From assembly GCA_003996215.1 (NCBI GenBank), contig QJPP01007526.1, positions 682,001 through 746,000 of the forward strand: a stretch of 64,000 bases of DNA, given 5' to 3'. Source of the stretch: Jaltomata sinuosa (Eukaryota; Streptophyta; Magnoliopsida; Solanales; Solanaceae). The notes beneath the pieces were generated by a model. It saw only the letters and a list, made by a program, of their open reading frames with translations. It had not been told where the DNA came from and made no database searches. Positions 1-11,797 of this stretch are shown piece by piece (positions within the stretch are counted from its first letter, which is position 1; the number at the start of each line of letters is the position of its first letter). The translations under genes and the position numbers were made by a program.

Positions 1-235
1 TAAAAGAGAATGAAAACGAAGTTTAATATTTTATGGGAATATATTTGACACATTTTGATTTGATTGTGGCGTTGAAATTATCAATAAATAATTCCTCCTT
101 TTTTCATTTTTATGCAAAGAAATAATTGGAAAGGAAAATGCTGAAATTGTATGTTATCAAGATCCCACATTTCTCACCTAAGGAGTTGACATTAGTAGAT
201 CGGAGGTTCTTTCAGCGTGTACTTTTAAAAAAAAA

Positions 236-417
236 AATCTATTCGATGTTTGATATATGTATTGAAGTTTGATTAAATTTAAATTCATACGGAAAAGTGT
301 CACATTAGGAGGTAAAACACTCCTTACAAAGGTCATTCAGTACCAGAAGGACTTAAACTCGAAACCTCTAATTAAAAATGAATGAATACTTACTATTCCA
401 CTATGATCTTCATTGGT
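236..417 (-). mobile_element. Decayed tRNA-derived SINE (Solanaceae SolS-like)
   Basis: Read on the minus strand, the 5' end (near 417) resembles a tRNA-derived SINE head with a box A-like stretch. A degraded box B (GAGTTTAAGTCC, from GGTTCGAGTCC) lies around 355. The body towards 236 matches two other copies in this window (5415-5600 and 12736-12870). Family assignment is from memory of Solanaceae SINEs. The copy is too diverged for a clear TSD. Confidence 0.5.
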
Positions 418-743
418 GTTTAATTCTACGCATCCTTTCTCAATAAATCAAAAGTAAATTTTGTGGTTTAAAATTTGTATTAACCCCCACTCTAATAATT
501 ATTAAGCCGTTTGTTGCTTTCATAATTTTTTATTTTAAAATTTTATGTTTGTTGCTTTCATAATTTTTTATTTTAAAATTTTATCTCTAATTTTTTATTT
601 TTAGGAATATAAATCATATTTCATATTTTTTTTTACAAAATGTATATTCAAATGATGAACATTATTTCAAAGATACTTCACAAAAAGTATAACCTAACAT
701 AACTTCATCTTCAACTCTAACTTAGTAAATCTGAAATTAAGTA

Positions 744-1004
744 CTCCATCCATTTATTTCTACTCGTCCAGTGACTTAGCACACCTCTAGGAAACAATAA
801 TTAAAATGATAATTTTACTATATATATCACTCTTTAAATATAATAAGTTTGTCATTTTGAAAAATATATCAGAAAATAATTATAGTTAATAATAAAAATA
901 AATTAGAAAGTAAGTAATAAATTATTTCTTAATTTTTAAATTAAACATGTAAAAATAAATATTCATTTTTAGTATAATTGATAAGTAAAAGTAGACTGAA
1001 GGAG
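744..1004. mobile_element. Stowaway-type MITE
   Basis: It is flanked by TA on both sides (742-743 and 1005-1006). The terminal inverted repeats start CTCCATCCATTT on the left and, read inward from the right, CTCCTTCAGTCT, with further matching for about 25 bp. TA duplication plus CTCC ends is the Tc1/mariner (Stowaway) signature. It has no coding capacity. Confidence 0.7.
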
Positions 1005-1558
1005 TATATGTGACCACACGCGCGCCTACAAAGTGTTTTACTTAATGAACAATTACATAAAACAATGTTTTACCTTTAAGTGGCATTCAATTCCACTCAA
1101 CATTATTGTAAAGTTTGGATACAAGCATTATTCAATAAGAAGAAAATAATTTCGACTTTTGTTTTTGATGAATAAACTGATTTGTTACCAAGTATTACAA
1201 AGCAAACAAATAATTTCGACTTTATAGATAGTGAAACCTCCTCCAAGTATTTTTAACGCAATAATTTTATAAATATTGTACAGACAGGTACTTTTACTAT
1301 AATTATACCTAAATTAAACATTATAATTGATTAGTTTTTCAATAAAAGAACATTAGAGATTTATAAAATACCAAATATATTGTTATCTACGTGCTACCAA
1401 TTGTCAAATAATTATTAAGAATGCTGAATGCATATATCTCGTGACATCTTATTTTATTATTTACAACTTTGTCTTCTTCAATTCATATATTGATTATGAA
1501 AAGAAGAAAGAAATCATCAATTGATGAGTTCAAAATCCTACTCATTCACGAGATATCA

Positions 1559-2221
1559 AGGGTGTATTTGGTATGAAGGAATGGAGATATGTTTTCGTGG
1601 AAAATATTTTTTAGAAAAATAAGTGAGTTTGTTATTCCTTTATTTTTTTTATCGTAAGCAAATACAATATTTATATATGATTTAGACAAATATTATGAAA
1701 GATGAGAGTGGTAAATAAAGGTGTGGGGAGTAAGGGCGTTGGGCGGCGTGGATAGGAGCCCATGGGGTGGGGTGAAGATACTTCATCCGTTTCATTTTAT
1801 TGACCTCTATATTATGAATAAATATTTTATTTTACTTGTCTATTTTAATAAATCAAGAGAAATTTATTTACTTTTTTTACATACTACCTTTAGTATTAAA
1901 TATCTACATAATGTAGTAATAGTCAAATTTAGAATATCAAAACATTATTAATAATGTTAGTTTAATAAAATACATCTTTAATTAAAAAATTTCTTAAGAT
2001 GTGTGTCAAGTCAACATGAGTCAAGTAATATGAAATGAAAGAAGTAGGTATGTAGCGTGTGTTAGAGAGTCGGAAGAATACAATTAATTTGAAGTCCAAT
2101 TTGTGAAACTTATTTCCTATCATTTTCTTTATTTTTTTAAAATTTTATTTTATTTTTTAAAAAATATTTTCAATATTTTTGATTAAACAAACATCGGAAA
2201 ATATTTTCTAAACACACCCCT
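1559..2221. mobile_element. Possible hAT-like MITE hosting a Stowaway
   Basis: The ends AGGGTGTATTTGG and (read inward from the right) AGGGGTGTGTTTAG form imperfect terminal inverted repeats. Both ends carry a subterminal GGAAAATATTTT motif. I found no clean TSD, so the family is uncertain. A separate Stowaway MITE sits inside at 1781-2044. Confidence 0.4.
1781..2044. mobile_element. Stowaway-type MITE (nested)
   Basis: It is flanked by TA (1779-1780 and 2045-2046). The left end CTTCATCCGTTTCATTTTA pairs with the right end, which read inward is CTTCTTTCATTTCATATTA. The inverted repeat continues for about 26 bp. It is non-coding. Confidence 0.7.
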
Positions 2222-3267
2222 AAAGAAACTAAAACTAGAAAACCATGGCTTGTCTCTTTTCCTAATAAATTACAATCATCAAATTATTTGTACGAAAATG
2301 ACTGAAATATCATTAATTTATAGATTGGGGACATATAAACCAGTTGAACTAAATAAAAAAATAGTTTAAGAGGCTGAACAACCATGGATATTGGTGCCTC
2401 TAAAATTTAGTTAAAAATAAGGATGTCAAACTTCATAATTGGCTAGTTTAATATTATCAACTTGCAACAATCCTTTTCAATTATCCTAACTTTAAAATTA
2501 GCAAGCTCACATAAAGAGAGTTGAAATACTTTTATCTCATATTTATGTCAAAATGCTTTGCTATAAGTGGTCATGCAAGTGCTTAATTAATTAGTGGACT
2601 AACCAATCAAATCACTTGGATTTTATCTCACTTATTCATTCTAAGCTCTTACCTAACAAATGAGTGAGATCTTGTAATCCCGTTTGGGGTGTAGCGATCT
2701 TAATTTGCTACACTCGCTTCTTAATCTTGCTAGACGTGTTAAATGGACGAATTGAGTTGAATTTAGGCGAATTCAAATGAGCTGAGTTAATAAAAGGATG
2801 AGTTATTAGTTCACTTATATATTATTTGGATCGAAATGGACTAAAAAATGGGTCATAATTCAATTCGTTCGATTTTTACTAAGTTTTAATTAATTAGTTT
2901 GTTTTTAAAAAATAATTTTTAATACCTATAACACTATTTTAAAAAAAATAAATATTATGGCTATATATAACACACTAAATAAAAAAAAATCTTTTTGTAA
3001 TTATGTTGACAAGATTTTTCATTGTTCAATTTGGACTATGTATCAACTCAATTTTTTTATAGGGCTGAATGAGCTAATAAATGAACAGATTAATAATCAG
3101 GGGTCATTCGCACAAATACCCCTATTTTTGAGGTATTTTTTTACTTTTTGCTTTCGTTGGTTTTTAATTTTTACCCTTAAAAACTTTGAGCAACAAAAAA
3201 ATAGGCGAAAATACTCCTGACAAGGAAAAGAAATCACAAGACAAAAGAAATTTCGTCAAAAAATAAG
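2222..3267. other. Intergenic DNA, no gene recognised
   Basis: AT-rich sequence with only short chance ORFs. Around 2740-3100 there are motifs (repeats around GAGCTGAGTT and AATGGACTAAAAAATGGGTC) resembling the interior of the hAT-like element at 28909-29580, so part of it may be a decayed relative. No boundaries could be set. Confidence 0.4.
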
Positions 3268-3600
3268 TTCAGTTAAAGTTATGTCTAGGCACAAGTTCAA
3301 TGACAGAAGTTATGCCTCAGATATAAGGTCAGTGTCACTAGTTATGCCCCAAAACAAAAAAAATTATGCCTAAGACACAAATTATGTCCAAAGCATAAGT
3401 GCAATAGCACAATTTATGTCCGAAGGCAAAAGAAATTAAGTTCAAGGCACAAGTTATGCCCAAGACATAAGTTCACTAGCACAAATTATGTCATATGTCA
3501 CAAATTCAGTGACAAAAGTATTGCCCTAAGACAAAAGTTCTCTAAAGTCTTACCCGTAAATCAAATAATACAAAACTATACCCCAAGACAAACATTCTCT
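3268..3600. repeat. Degenerate tandem repeat (AAGTTATGCC-type)
   Basis: The words AAGTTATGCC, CAAATTATGTC and CACAAGTT, with AAGACATAAGTTCA variants, recur every 30-45 bp across about 330 bp. The units are too diverged for a clean consensus by eye. It is non-coding. Confidence 0.6.
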
Positions 3601-4203
3601 AAAAAAAAATTCCCAGCAAAGTCCGTTTTGCCTAGTGAAAGTAGATCATAATTAAAAGTACTTTGACCCACAAATTTTCATTAGATGAACAATAGGAACA
3701 AAAATTAAAGATCACTTCTAAATAAGAAAAGTGCTGCAAGAACTTGAATAACCAACACAAACTTAAATGAATTGAGTGGGTTATGTTTCTTGGGCAAATT
3801 TTGCCACATCTAAAAAAGGACAATTACATAAAGGCCACAATGTTTGTTCAAATGTCAATTTTATTCTGAAAAAAATTGCAAAAATACAAGTGTTAACATG
3901 TAATGGGGGAGTGGGGGGCTGTTTTTTTGGTATGGTATCGAAGAAACCGAATTATGCTTTTCACAAAACGGGGATAACAATTTTGGTCGAAAACAATGTT
4001 TTTTTGGTATGACAAGTATTGACATGCAATGTGGGAGTTTGATTTACAACATGATTGCAAAATCATTTTGTTGTGATTTTTGTTGTTCATGCAAATTATG
4101 AAAAAGGACTATGAAATTTCACATGGAAATGGGGATTTGATATGATGTAAATTTTACATGATTTAACTTTTACGTGATTAAATTAAACTGAGTAAAACAT
4201 TCA

Positions 4204-4345
4204 AGGGTGTGACCTAGTGGTCAATGGAGTGGGTTGAGCACCATGAAGTCTCATGTTCGATTTCTGACGGCGATGAAACACTAGGTAATTTCTTCCCATA
4301 TGTTCTACACAAGCTGGCCCGAACACCACAATTATCAAAAATTAA
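4204..4345 (+). mobile_element. TS-type tRNA-derived SINE, internally deleted
   Basis: It starts with a box A-like GTGACCTAGTGGTCAATGG, followed by a decayed box B (TGTTCGATTTC) about 40 bp later. It then has the ACTAGGTAATTTCTTCCCAT block and ends AGCTGGCCCGAACACCAC with an A-rich tail. This order is that of the Solanaceae TS SINE, but the central part before AGCTGGCCC is missing. A possible imperfect target duplication (GAGTAAAACA / GAGTAAAGCA) lies around it. Confidence 0.7.
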
Positions 4346-4524
4346 ATAAATTGAGTAAAGCAACGTAGGTTGAATTTTAGAATTGGTTATTAGTGAGTAA
4401 TATTTAAGTCAATGTGCAAATCATTCTAATTTTTTAAAGCTAAAATGAAAAGTTGGTTTCTTATTTTTTTTCCACTTTAATTGAATGTTTTTTTTTAGTT
4501 TTTGAATTTTTTTGTTTTCACTTA

Positions 4525-4791
4525 TTCCTTCTGATCCTAAATAAGTGAGCTTTTAGCCTTTTCATTTTGTTTCTAAATAAGTGATCTTTTAGACATTAAT
4601 GACGTTCTTCCAAATTTATTCTTATTTAAATAAAGAGAGTTTTACATAACAAGAAACTATTAAAGAGTTACATATTTTTCAAGATATTTATTAAATGTAA
4701 GTTAATAAAATCACTTTTTGTTTTCTAAAAATAAGTAGTTTCATAAAGGATATACTCAAGTTAAAGATCACTTATTTAGAAACGGAGGGAG
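4525..4791. mobile_element. Stowaway-type MITE
   Basis: TA flanks at 4523-4524 and 4792-4793. The right end read inward is CTCCCTCCGTTTCTAAATAA. The left end is TTCCTTCTGATCCTAAATAA. The inverted repeat extends into AGTGAGCTTTT / AGTGATCTTTA. It is non-coding. Confidence 0.7.
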
Positions 4792-5414
4792 TATCACAAT
4801 TGAGGCTAGGAAAACAAAATGGAATAAGGAGACAGTGGGAGTTGAAATCATATTTATTGTGTAGTAAACTTTTATTGTTTTAACCTTACTTTATATTTTA
4901 ATAGCTCCGAATTCCGATTGACTCATATGCCAAAAAAGTTTCTTTTGTCCCGATTTATCTGACACATTTTTTTGTTTTATATTTGTCCGAAAAAAGAAAA
5001 TCACACGTCTCAGTTTGGAAAAATATGAGAATTACTAAAATTTCATTCCATATCATACGTCCATATTGCAACTATTACGTTATCTCAAGGAAAAGAGTAA
5101 TGTACTCTCTTTTTTAATAGTGAACTTCTCTTTTTTTTTGCTTAAATTTTTGTGAATTCAAGATTTGAAGTTTATAAGTTATAAAGTTTATTATATGTGC
5201 ATATTCATTGAATTTCTCAACAAATATGCAAGACCAAATTAGTTACTGAAACGTTCTGTCGAACCCATACTTCCCAAGTTCCTGTGTTAGCTCCACCCCT
5301 GGTTGAAAGGATACTACACTATCTTTTTGCAATTACTAACCATTTATCATTCATAAAAGTTCAAAACTTATAGTGATCATCATCAATCTTTTCGTGAGAG
5401 ATTTAAATAACATT

Positions 5415-5600
5415 TTCTTTATTTTTTCATTCGGTGTTTGATATCTGTATTGGAGCTCGACTAAATTCAAATTCATGCCAGGAAGTCCAACATTAGGGGG
5501 TAAGAAACTCTTAAGACCCTAACAAAGGCGACTTCATACCTAAGAGGACTCAAAATATCTAGAACATTATGAGAATAAAAAAGATTACTCCACATGAGTT
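5415..5600 (-). mobile_element. Decayed tRNA-derived SINE (SolS-like)
   Basis: It shares the block TTTGATATCTGTATTGGAGC..CGACTAAATTC with the copy at 236-417 and includes AACATTAGGGGGTAAGAAACTC. On the minus strand a degraded box B (TTTTGAGTCCTC) lies near 5550. No clear TSD. Confidence 0.5.
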
Positions 5601-5838
5601 CGTAGGAATTCAATAACTTTTTTTCGAACTCTGTATTTATACTAAGAATTCATTCATTATATAAGAAATTAATAGTTGGGACTTCATTACTAAAAGGAGT
5701 TGTTGGTTTAGTGACAAAGAAGGAACCCCATTGCGATGCTCCGAAGGAACCCACAAATTTAAAATTCTCAATCCACCGCTGAATTTAAGTTCTTGGAAGG
5801 AAAAGAAGAAAGACAATGCAACTTATTATTTGCTCTAG

Positions 5839-6117
5839 TGATGAAAAGCTCCATTAATGGTAGCTAAGATAGGAAAACCGAAGAGGAAGAGAAATGCAGG
5901 AACACTGTTCCATTGAGCTGAAGAGAATTGAAATGTACAAAGTTAGTAACTACCCTACACTAGCATTTATTTATAGCTAACAAAGCTATTAGAGTCCACC
6001 GACTCACACTAATCAACAATTAGTACTAACTAACTTCTTAACAACTTTTTAACTAACTGTCTAACTGTTTCTGTTAAATTAACTATTTGAGTTTGTTGGG
6101 ATTGCACAGCTTCAACA
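5839..6117 (-). repeat. 3' LTR of copia element 1
   Basis: Direct repeat of 10905-11183 with 7 differences in 279 bp. On the plus strand it starts TGATGAAAAGCTCC and ends CAGCTTCAACA. It is the 3' LTR because the element reads on the minus strand. Confidence 0.95.
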
Positions 6118-6135
6118 CTCCCCCTTAAGCTGAGG
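6118..6135 (-). other. Polypurine tract of copia element 1
   Basis: Directly next to the 3' LTR, the minus strand reads CTTAAGGGGGAG. This purine run is the expected priming site for plus-strand DNA synthesis. Confidence 0.85.
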
Positions 6136-7402
6136 ATTGAAATATATTTTTCATTCCCAGCTTGTTCATCAATATATCATGTTGTGGCTTGCATAGGCTC
6201 TTTGTTAACAGATCAGCTTGTTGTTCCTTGGTGCCAATGTGTTGAGTTTGAACTAATCCTTCAAGAATCTTTTCTCTAACAAAATAACAGTCTATGTCAA
6301 TGTGTTTTGTCCTCTCATGGAATATGGGATGTGCAGATATTTGAATGGCTGCCTTGCTATCACAAAACAACTGTATAGGCATAGCAACTTCAACTCCTAG
6401 CTCTGTGAATAACCCCTTCAGCCAGACTAACTCAACTACTATTGTTGCCATGCTCCTCAATTCTGCTTCACCAGAGCTCCTTGAAACTGTACTTTGCTTC
6501 TTAGACTTCCATGATATCACAGCTTCACCAAACTTCACTACATAATGAGTGACAGACCTTCTACTCTCTACACAACCACCCCAATCTGAGTCACAGTGAG
6601 CTACTAGCACATTATTTCTTTTGTTGGGCATAAACAGGCAAAGACCAGTTGTTCCTTTAATATACCTCACTACTCTGAGTGCTGCTTCCATGTTTAGGTG
6701 AATGCTGAATTGACTTAGTACTTGAACAACAAAGGAGATGTCAGGCCTTGTCATAGTCAGGTACAATAGTCTTCCTATTAGTCTTTGATACTTCCCATGA
6801 TCATCCAAAGATTTGTCCTCTTGATTCACACCAATACATTTGTCATAGTCTATGTAGGTGAGCTTGTGATTAAACTCCAAGGGTGTGGAGGCTGGTTTGC
6901 TGCCTGACAATCCCATTTCTGATACAAGCTCCAATGCATATTTCCTCTGGCACATGATCATACCTTTCTCTGATCTTGAGAACTCTATGCCAAGAAAGTA
7001 CTTCAGCTCTCCCAAGTCTTTCATCTTGAACTTCATCTGCAGGTCTTGTCTTACCTTTTGAATTAGAGATAAGTTTGTTCCTGTGACAAGAAGATCATCT
7101 AAATAGACTAGGATAATAACTAGGTCCTCTCCAAACCTCTGAGTGAACAAGGAGTAGTCATAGTGGGACTGAAGAAATCCCATAGTGAGTAATGCCTTAG
7201 TAAGCTTTAAGTTCCACTGTCTTGGAGCTTGTTTGAGTCCATACAAGGACTTATGTAACTTGTAAACCATATGGTTCTCCCCCTGGTTTGCAAATCCATC
7301 AGGAATCTGCATGTACACATCATCAAGGAGATCACCTTGTAGGAATGCATTATGAACATCCATCTGGAAAATAAACTAGTTACAAGAAGCAACAAGAGCT
7401 AT
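6125..7402 (-). pseudogene. Copia RT and RNase H region (element 1)
   Basis: Minus-strand reading frame with the copia reverse transcriptase (RVT_2). The MDVHNAFLQGDL block lies at the start, YLDD active-site box at 7094-7105, then the KDLGELKYFLGIE connection. RNase H follows, with CDSDWGGC and the SSGEAELRS motif, and ends in the SLCKPQHD region. A single TAG at 7376-7378, where a Trp is normal, separates it from the upstream frame. That is consistent with a TGG-to-TAG transition. Catalytic residues of RT look intact, so this is the best preserved domain. Confidence 0.9.
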
Positions 7403-8602
7403 AACAGACCTCACTGTGACCATCTTGGCCACATGAGAGAATATTTCAGTGTAGTCAAGCCCCTCCTGTTGATTGAACCCGTTGGCCACTAACCTTGCCT
7501 TGTACCTCTCAACCTGACCATCAGACTTGTATTTGACCCTATACACCCATTTGCACCCTATAGGAGACTTTCTAGGAGGAAGAGGAACTATAGACCAAGT
7601 GTGGTTGTCATGCAGGGCCTGAATCTCATCATTCATGGCTGCAATCCACTTGGGATCATGAGAAGCCTCCTTAAAAGAGGAGGGTTCAGAGATAGCTGAA
7701 TAAGCTGCAAGCGAGGTCTTGTAAGCAGGAGACAGATGGTCATATGGGAGACACTTGGAGATGGGATAGGAATAAAGGTGAGCTGATTTGGCAGGAGTGA
7801 TATAGTCTGTGAGCCATATAGGTGGCTTGGATGATCTAAAGGATTGTCTAAGAGGAGGAGGAGCCACTGAAGGTGGGATGATAGGAAGAGGAGCTGGTGG
7901 AGGAAGCTCAGGAGAGGAAGCTGGAGGGAGCTCAGTAGAGTGATCAGGAGGTGGTGGTGTAGAGGGTATAGTGACAGGTGGAGAGAGTACAGAAGAGGTA
8001 GGTTCCATGGCAGGAGAGGAATCATCAGGAAGCTCAATAATGGGAAACAAAGGAGTAGGTGCAGAAGGATCCTTGAAAGGAAACACATCTTCCTTGAAAA
8101 CTGCATCCCTACTCACAAATAGATGATGAGAGCTCAGGTCATATAGGACATATCCTTTCTGAGAGGATGAATAGCCTAGAAGGACTGCAGGATAGGCTCT
8201 AGGTGAGAACTTGTCCTGTCTTCTGACATCTGTAGCATAACATAAGGAGCCAAACACCCTGAGGTGTTGTAAGGAGGGAACCCTGTTGAATAACCTCTCA
8301 AATGGAGATTGACTATTCAGCATGACATATGGTAATCTATTGAGAATATAGACTGCTGTGGATATGCATTCACCCCAGAACTTAAGTGGAACATGCCCTT
8401 GAAACCTCAAGGCTCTAGCCATGTCAAGAATATATCTATGCTTCCTCTCAACTACTCTATTTTGTTGAGGAGTATAAACACATGAGCTTTGATGCAGAAT
8501 ACCATTTGTTTTGAGTAGATCATCTACTTGAGAGTTGCAGAATTCAGCTACATTATTAGTTCTAAAAAACTTCACAGAAGTTTGAAACTGAGTCTTAACC
8601 AT
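7376..8602 (-). pseudogene. Copia integrase core and linker (element 1)
   Basis: Minus-strand frame with the C-terminal half of the integrase core, a Ser/Pro-rich linker and the RT start (HDPKWIAAMNDEIQAL, WVYRVKYKSDG). The second catalytic Asp of the DDE triad is replaced by Asn (AAT, 8555-8557) in FFRTNNVAEF. The Glu of RVVERKHR is present. A small frameshift near 8600 (probably a 2-bp loss at TATATGG) separates this part from the first half of integrase. Loss of that Asp should abolish integration activity. Confidence 0.9.
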
Positions 8603-9410
8603 ACAGATAGTCTCTTAGAATAACTACTGAATCAGATTTTGCAACCATTAGAAAAGTCCAAGTAAATCTGGAAAAATCATCAACTAGAGTCATAAAGAAC
8701 CTCTTATCATCAGGGGTAGGAACTTTATAAGGTCCCCATAGATCACAATGAACTATATCAAACACACAAAGAGAGAGAGACTTGCTGAGAGGAAAAGGTA
8801 ATCTTGATTGCTTAGCAATAGGACAAACAGTACAATGATGATCTTGAAATTTCACAGTTTGCAGACTCCTTATACTTTTCAACACTTTTAAAGGTGCATG
8901 ACCTAGTCTCTTGTGCCACAAACTAGTAGTAGTAGTGAAATTACAACTTGATAAAGGTGAGGAAGCAGGATTAGCTAGGCAACTATTATTCACATTATTT
9001 GAGACAGAAGTAGTACTAAGAGTAATAGATGGAGCCTCTATGATGTTGTCAGTGCATTTCCTTAAGAGATAGAGGCCATGCTCTTCTCTACCAATCCCCA
9101 GTACCAGTCCACTGAAGAGTTCCTGAAATATACAAAAGTCAGGAAAGAACAGTACACCACATCTTAGTTCCTTTGCTAGCTTTGAAACTGATAGGAGGTT
9201 ATATTTGAAATCTGGAATAAACAGAACATTATGTACTGTTTTATCTTTGAATACTGTAGAGTTGCCAATGTGACTAATGGACACCTGACCTCCTGTAGGT
9301 AGATTAACCTTAGTTCTATTCTCTTTTGTCAGCTTCATACATTGATTCAACAGACTCAGACTATGAACCATATGATCTAATGCTCCTGTATCAATAATCT
9401 AACTGCTACT
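8595..9410 (-). pseudogene. Copia protease and integrase N-terminal region (element 1)
   Basis: On the minus strand the aspartic protease box DTGA is at 9381-9392. It is followed by the VHNVLFIPDFKYNLLSVSKL block and the GAG-pre-integrase/HHCC zinc region (LWHKRLGHAP ... CTVCPIAKQ). Then comes the first catalytic Asp of integrase in HCDLWGPY. A TAG at 9399-9401, just before the protease box, replaces a usual Trp. The open frame from 9371 begins only after the protease box, so no protease-containing product can be read through. Confidence 0.85.
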
Positions 9411-9559
9411 AGGCATATCAGACATAAGTGAGTAATAATACCTGATGAGCTAGCTGCAGTAGCAACATTAGCTATAGGATCAGACCCTTTTCCCTTCAAC
9501 ATGTAGAGAATCTGGTTGTATTGTTCAAGAGTGAAAAGAGGTACAACATTTGCAGGCAT

Positions 9560-10698
9560 GTTGGAAGAGGCAGATGGCCAGATGTAGACATATTAGGAGC
9601 AGGTAAGTCTGTGGAGTTGGAGGTAGTAGTTACATTGCTTGCATGATTCTGAGATGATCCATCCTTCTTCCTAAACTTGTAATCAGCAGGATAACCATGA
9701 AGCTTGTAGCAGATGTCCTTAGTGTGTCCTTTCCAATGGCAAAAGTCACAGAAGAGATTTAATTTTTTATAGGTGTTTCGCTGATCAGCAGAGTTTCCTC
9801 TAGACTTGTGTGAATTGTTGTTGGTTTGATAGTTATGGTGGTATCCACCACTAGAGCCTCATGTATAGTTCTGATGTCCTCTGTTGCTCATCAAGGCAGT
9901 GGAATCTATACCTCCATCAGATATGTTAGAGCTAGTACTAGTGACTCTTTGGCTCTTAACATTCATGATAATAGAATAGGCTTGATTAATACTAGGCAAA
10001 GGTACAGTCATCAGCACTTGACTCCTCACATGAGCATAAGATTCATTTAATCCCATGAGGAATTGCCAGAGTTTTTGCAACTGAGAATGTTCAATGTACA
10101 CTTTAGATTCAGGACAAGCACATGATGGAGGAGGCATGAGTGCATCAAGTTCATCCCAGAGTTCTCTTAACCTCGAAAAATATGCAGGGACATAACTTAT
10201 CCCTTGTGTCAAAGAGGCTATCTCCATGTGCAAGTAGAATGCCCTAGAAGCATTTACTTTATCAAATCTTTCCCTCAGATCTTCCCAGACCTTATGAGCA
10301 TCTGAGCCATAAATGACAGTACTAAGCAGATCTTTTGACACTGCATTCATGATCCATGCTAGAACTATAGCATTACACCTTTCCCATAGATTATGTAGAT
10401 TAGCAGGATACGTGTCCTTTGTACATGTTCCCAACAGGAACCCTAGCTTATTCTTACCAAGCAGCACAATGCGCATAGATTTGCTCCATAGAGAATAATT
10501 CTCTGAGCCAAGCAATTGAGTAGAGATGAGAATCGAACCTTGTGTATCATTAGGATAGATGTACAGAGGATGATTAAAGTCAATTTGGCCTTCCTGTGCA
10601 ACTGAAGTTCCAGCTACAAGTCCATTGTTGATGTTTCCAGTTTCTTCAGCTATTGACATCTTCCAACTCTGAATTCTCTTCGTACAAACACTTCTCAA
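9560..10698 (-). pseudogene. Copia gag (element 1), interrupted
   Basis: The frame opens at 10698, and an internal Met near 10659 (MSIAEETGN) is another possible start. It carries the copia-like gag N-terminal domain (GSENYSLWSKSMRIVLLGKN) and the UBN2-type gag core. A TGA at 9858-9860 interrupts it where a CGA Arg codon is likely. The same frame then continues to a CCHC zinc knuckle (C-x2-C-x4-H-x4-C) at 9709-9750. A frameshift near 9560-9590 leads into the 9377-9559 frame. The knuckle itself is intact. Confidence 0.85.
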
Positions 10699-10886
10699 AT
10701 AGATGAGAAACTACAAAACTAGAACTCGAAAGCAAAATCAGAAGTTTCGAGTGAGAAAATTTCACCAGATCTGAGATGATCTCAGATTCAATTCTGATGA
10801 ACAAAGAAGAAGAAGAAAAAGGTTAGATTTTGAATAGTTGTACTAGATTCAGCTCAACAATCTCTTGCTATGATTGGATCATACGA

Positions 10887-10904
10887 ACCATAACTCTGAT
10901 ACCA
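10887..10904 (-). other. Primer binding site of copia element 1
   Basis: Immediately next to the 5' LTR, the minus strand reads TGGTATCAGAGTTATGG. Its first 11 bases match the 3' end complement of plant initiator tRNA-Met, the usual plant LTR-element primer. Confidence 0.92.
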
Positions 10905-11183
10905 TGATGAAAAGCTCCATTAATGGTAGCTAAGATAGGAAAACAGAAGAGGAAGAGAAATGCAGGAACGCTGTTCCATTGAGCTGAAGAGAATTGAAAT
11001 GTACAAAGTTAGTAACTACCCTACACTAGCATCTATTTATAGCTAACAAAACTATTAGAGTCCACCGACTCACACTAATCAATAATTAGCACTAACTAAC
11101 TTCTTAACAACTTTTTAACTAACTGTCTAACTGTTTCTGTTAAATTAACTGTTTGAGTTTGTTGGGATTGCACAGCTTCAACA
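10905..11183 (-). repeat. 5' LTR of copia element 1
   Basis: Direct partner of 5839-6117. It borders the primer binding site, so it is the 5' LTR for the minus-strand element. It is followed by the TCTAG target duplication (11184-11188). Confidence 0.95.
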
Positions 11184-11563
11184 TCTAGAAATAAGAAAAT
11201 ATTCCGATGCTACCCACTCCCACAAAAAATAGCCGTTTTGATACCAAACAGTGCGGATTACTTCAATGAAAAAGTTTGTTTTATGTACGTTTAGGGTTAC
11301 ACAAATTAGATCCTTTATAAATAAAGTCCATAAAACTCTAAATAAAGTAGGTGGTCAAAAGTCAAACAAACATTTTTCAACCTTGGTTGCTTGAATTCAA
11401 AGTTTCAAATACACATTTTTCAGAGTTGGTTACCTTTTCTTTGTTAAAACAAATAAACCAAAAAATGAAGCAAGAAATTATTTGGTTTATGGACCATAAC
11501 AACAAAAACAGGATTTCAACCATTTTTTTTTGGTCCTTTCTTAAACATTTGCTTAGTATAGTA

Positions 11564-11797
11564 TTCCGTTCGTTCCTTTTTAGTTGTCTTAGCAAAATAC
11601 TTATCAATTTAAAAACTCAAGGAAAAATTAATTATTTTTTTTCAACTTTGCCTTTAGCATTAATTATTCTAGAACTAAGAGACACATAAATAGACAAAGA
11701 TTAATAAGGGGTATATGAGTCAAATTACACTTCTAATTAATTTTTCTTAATGATTGTGCAAAGTTTTATCATGACAACTAAAAAGAAACGGAGGGAA
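11564..11797. mobile_element. Stowaway-type MITE
   Basis: TA flanks at 11562-11563 and 11798-11799. The ends TTCCGTTCGTTCC and (read inward) TTCCCTCCGTTTC continue into a shared TTTTTAGTTGTC. It is non-coding. Confidence 0.75.

Larger units (their letters stand above)
5839..11183 (-). mobile_element. Full-length Ty1/copia LTR retrotransposon, defective
   Basis: This is a complete copia-order element (gag, protease, integrase, RT-RNase H) on the minus strand. It has 279-bp LTRs beginning TG and ending CA, a primer binding site and a polypurine tract. A perfect 5-bp target duplication TCTAG flanks it (5834-5838 and 11184-11188). I count 7 differences between the two LTRs (about 2.5%, nearly all transitions). 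With the commonly used grass rate of 1.3e-8 per site per year that suggests roughly one million years. The coding region has at least three in-frame stops and two frameshifts, so the copy cannot make its own polyprotein. Confidence 0.95.

Noticed and set aside
5834..5838. Shared TCTAG target duplication of copia 1 and TRIM 2 as evidence of a common integrase preference
   Set aside because: Two matching 5-mers in AT-rich DNA are too few to support a target preference; TRIM 1 has TATTT.
7633..8106. 157-aa Leu/Pro-rich minus-strand ORF
   Set aside because: Out-of-frame shadow of the copia linker region, which is Ser/Pro-rich in the true frame.
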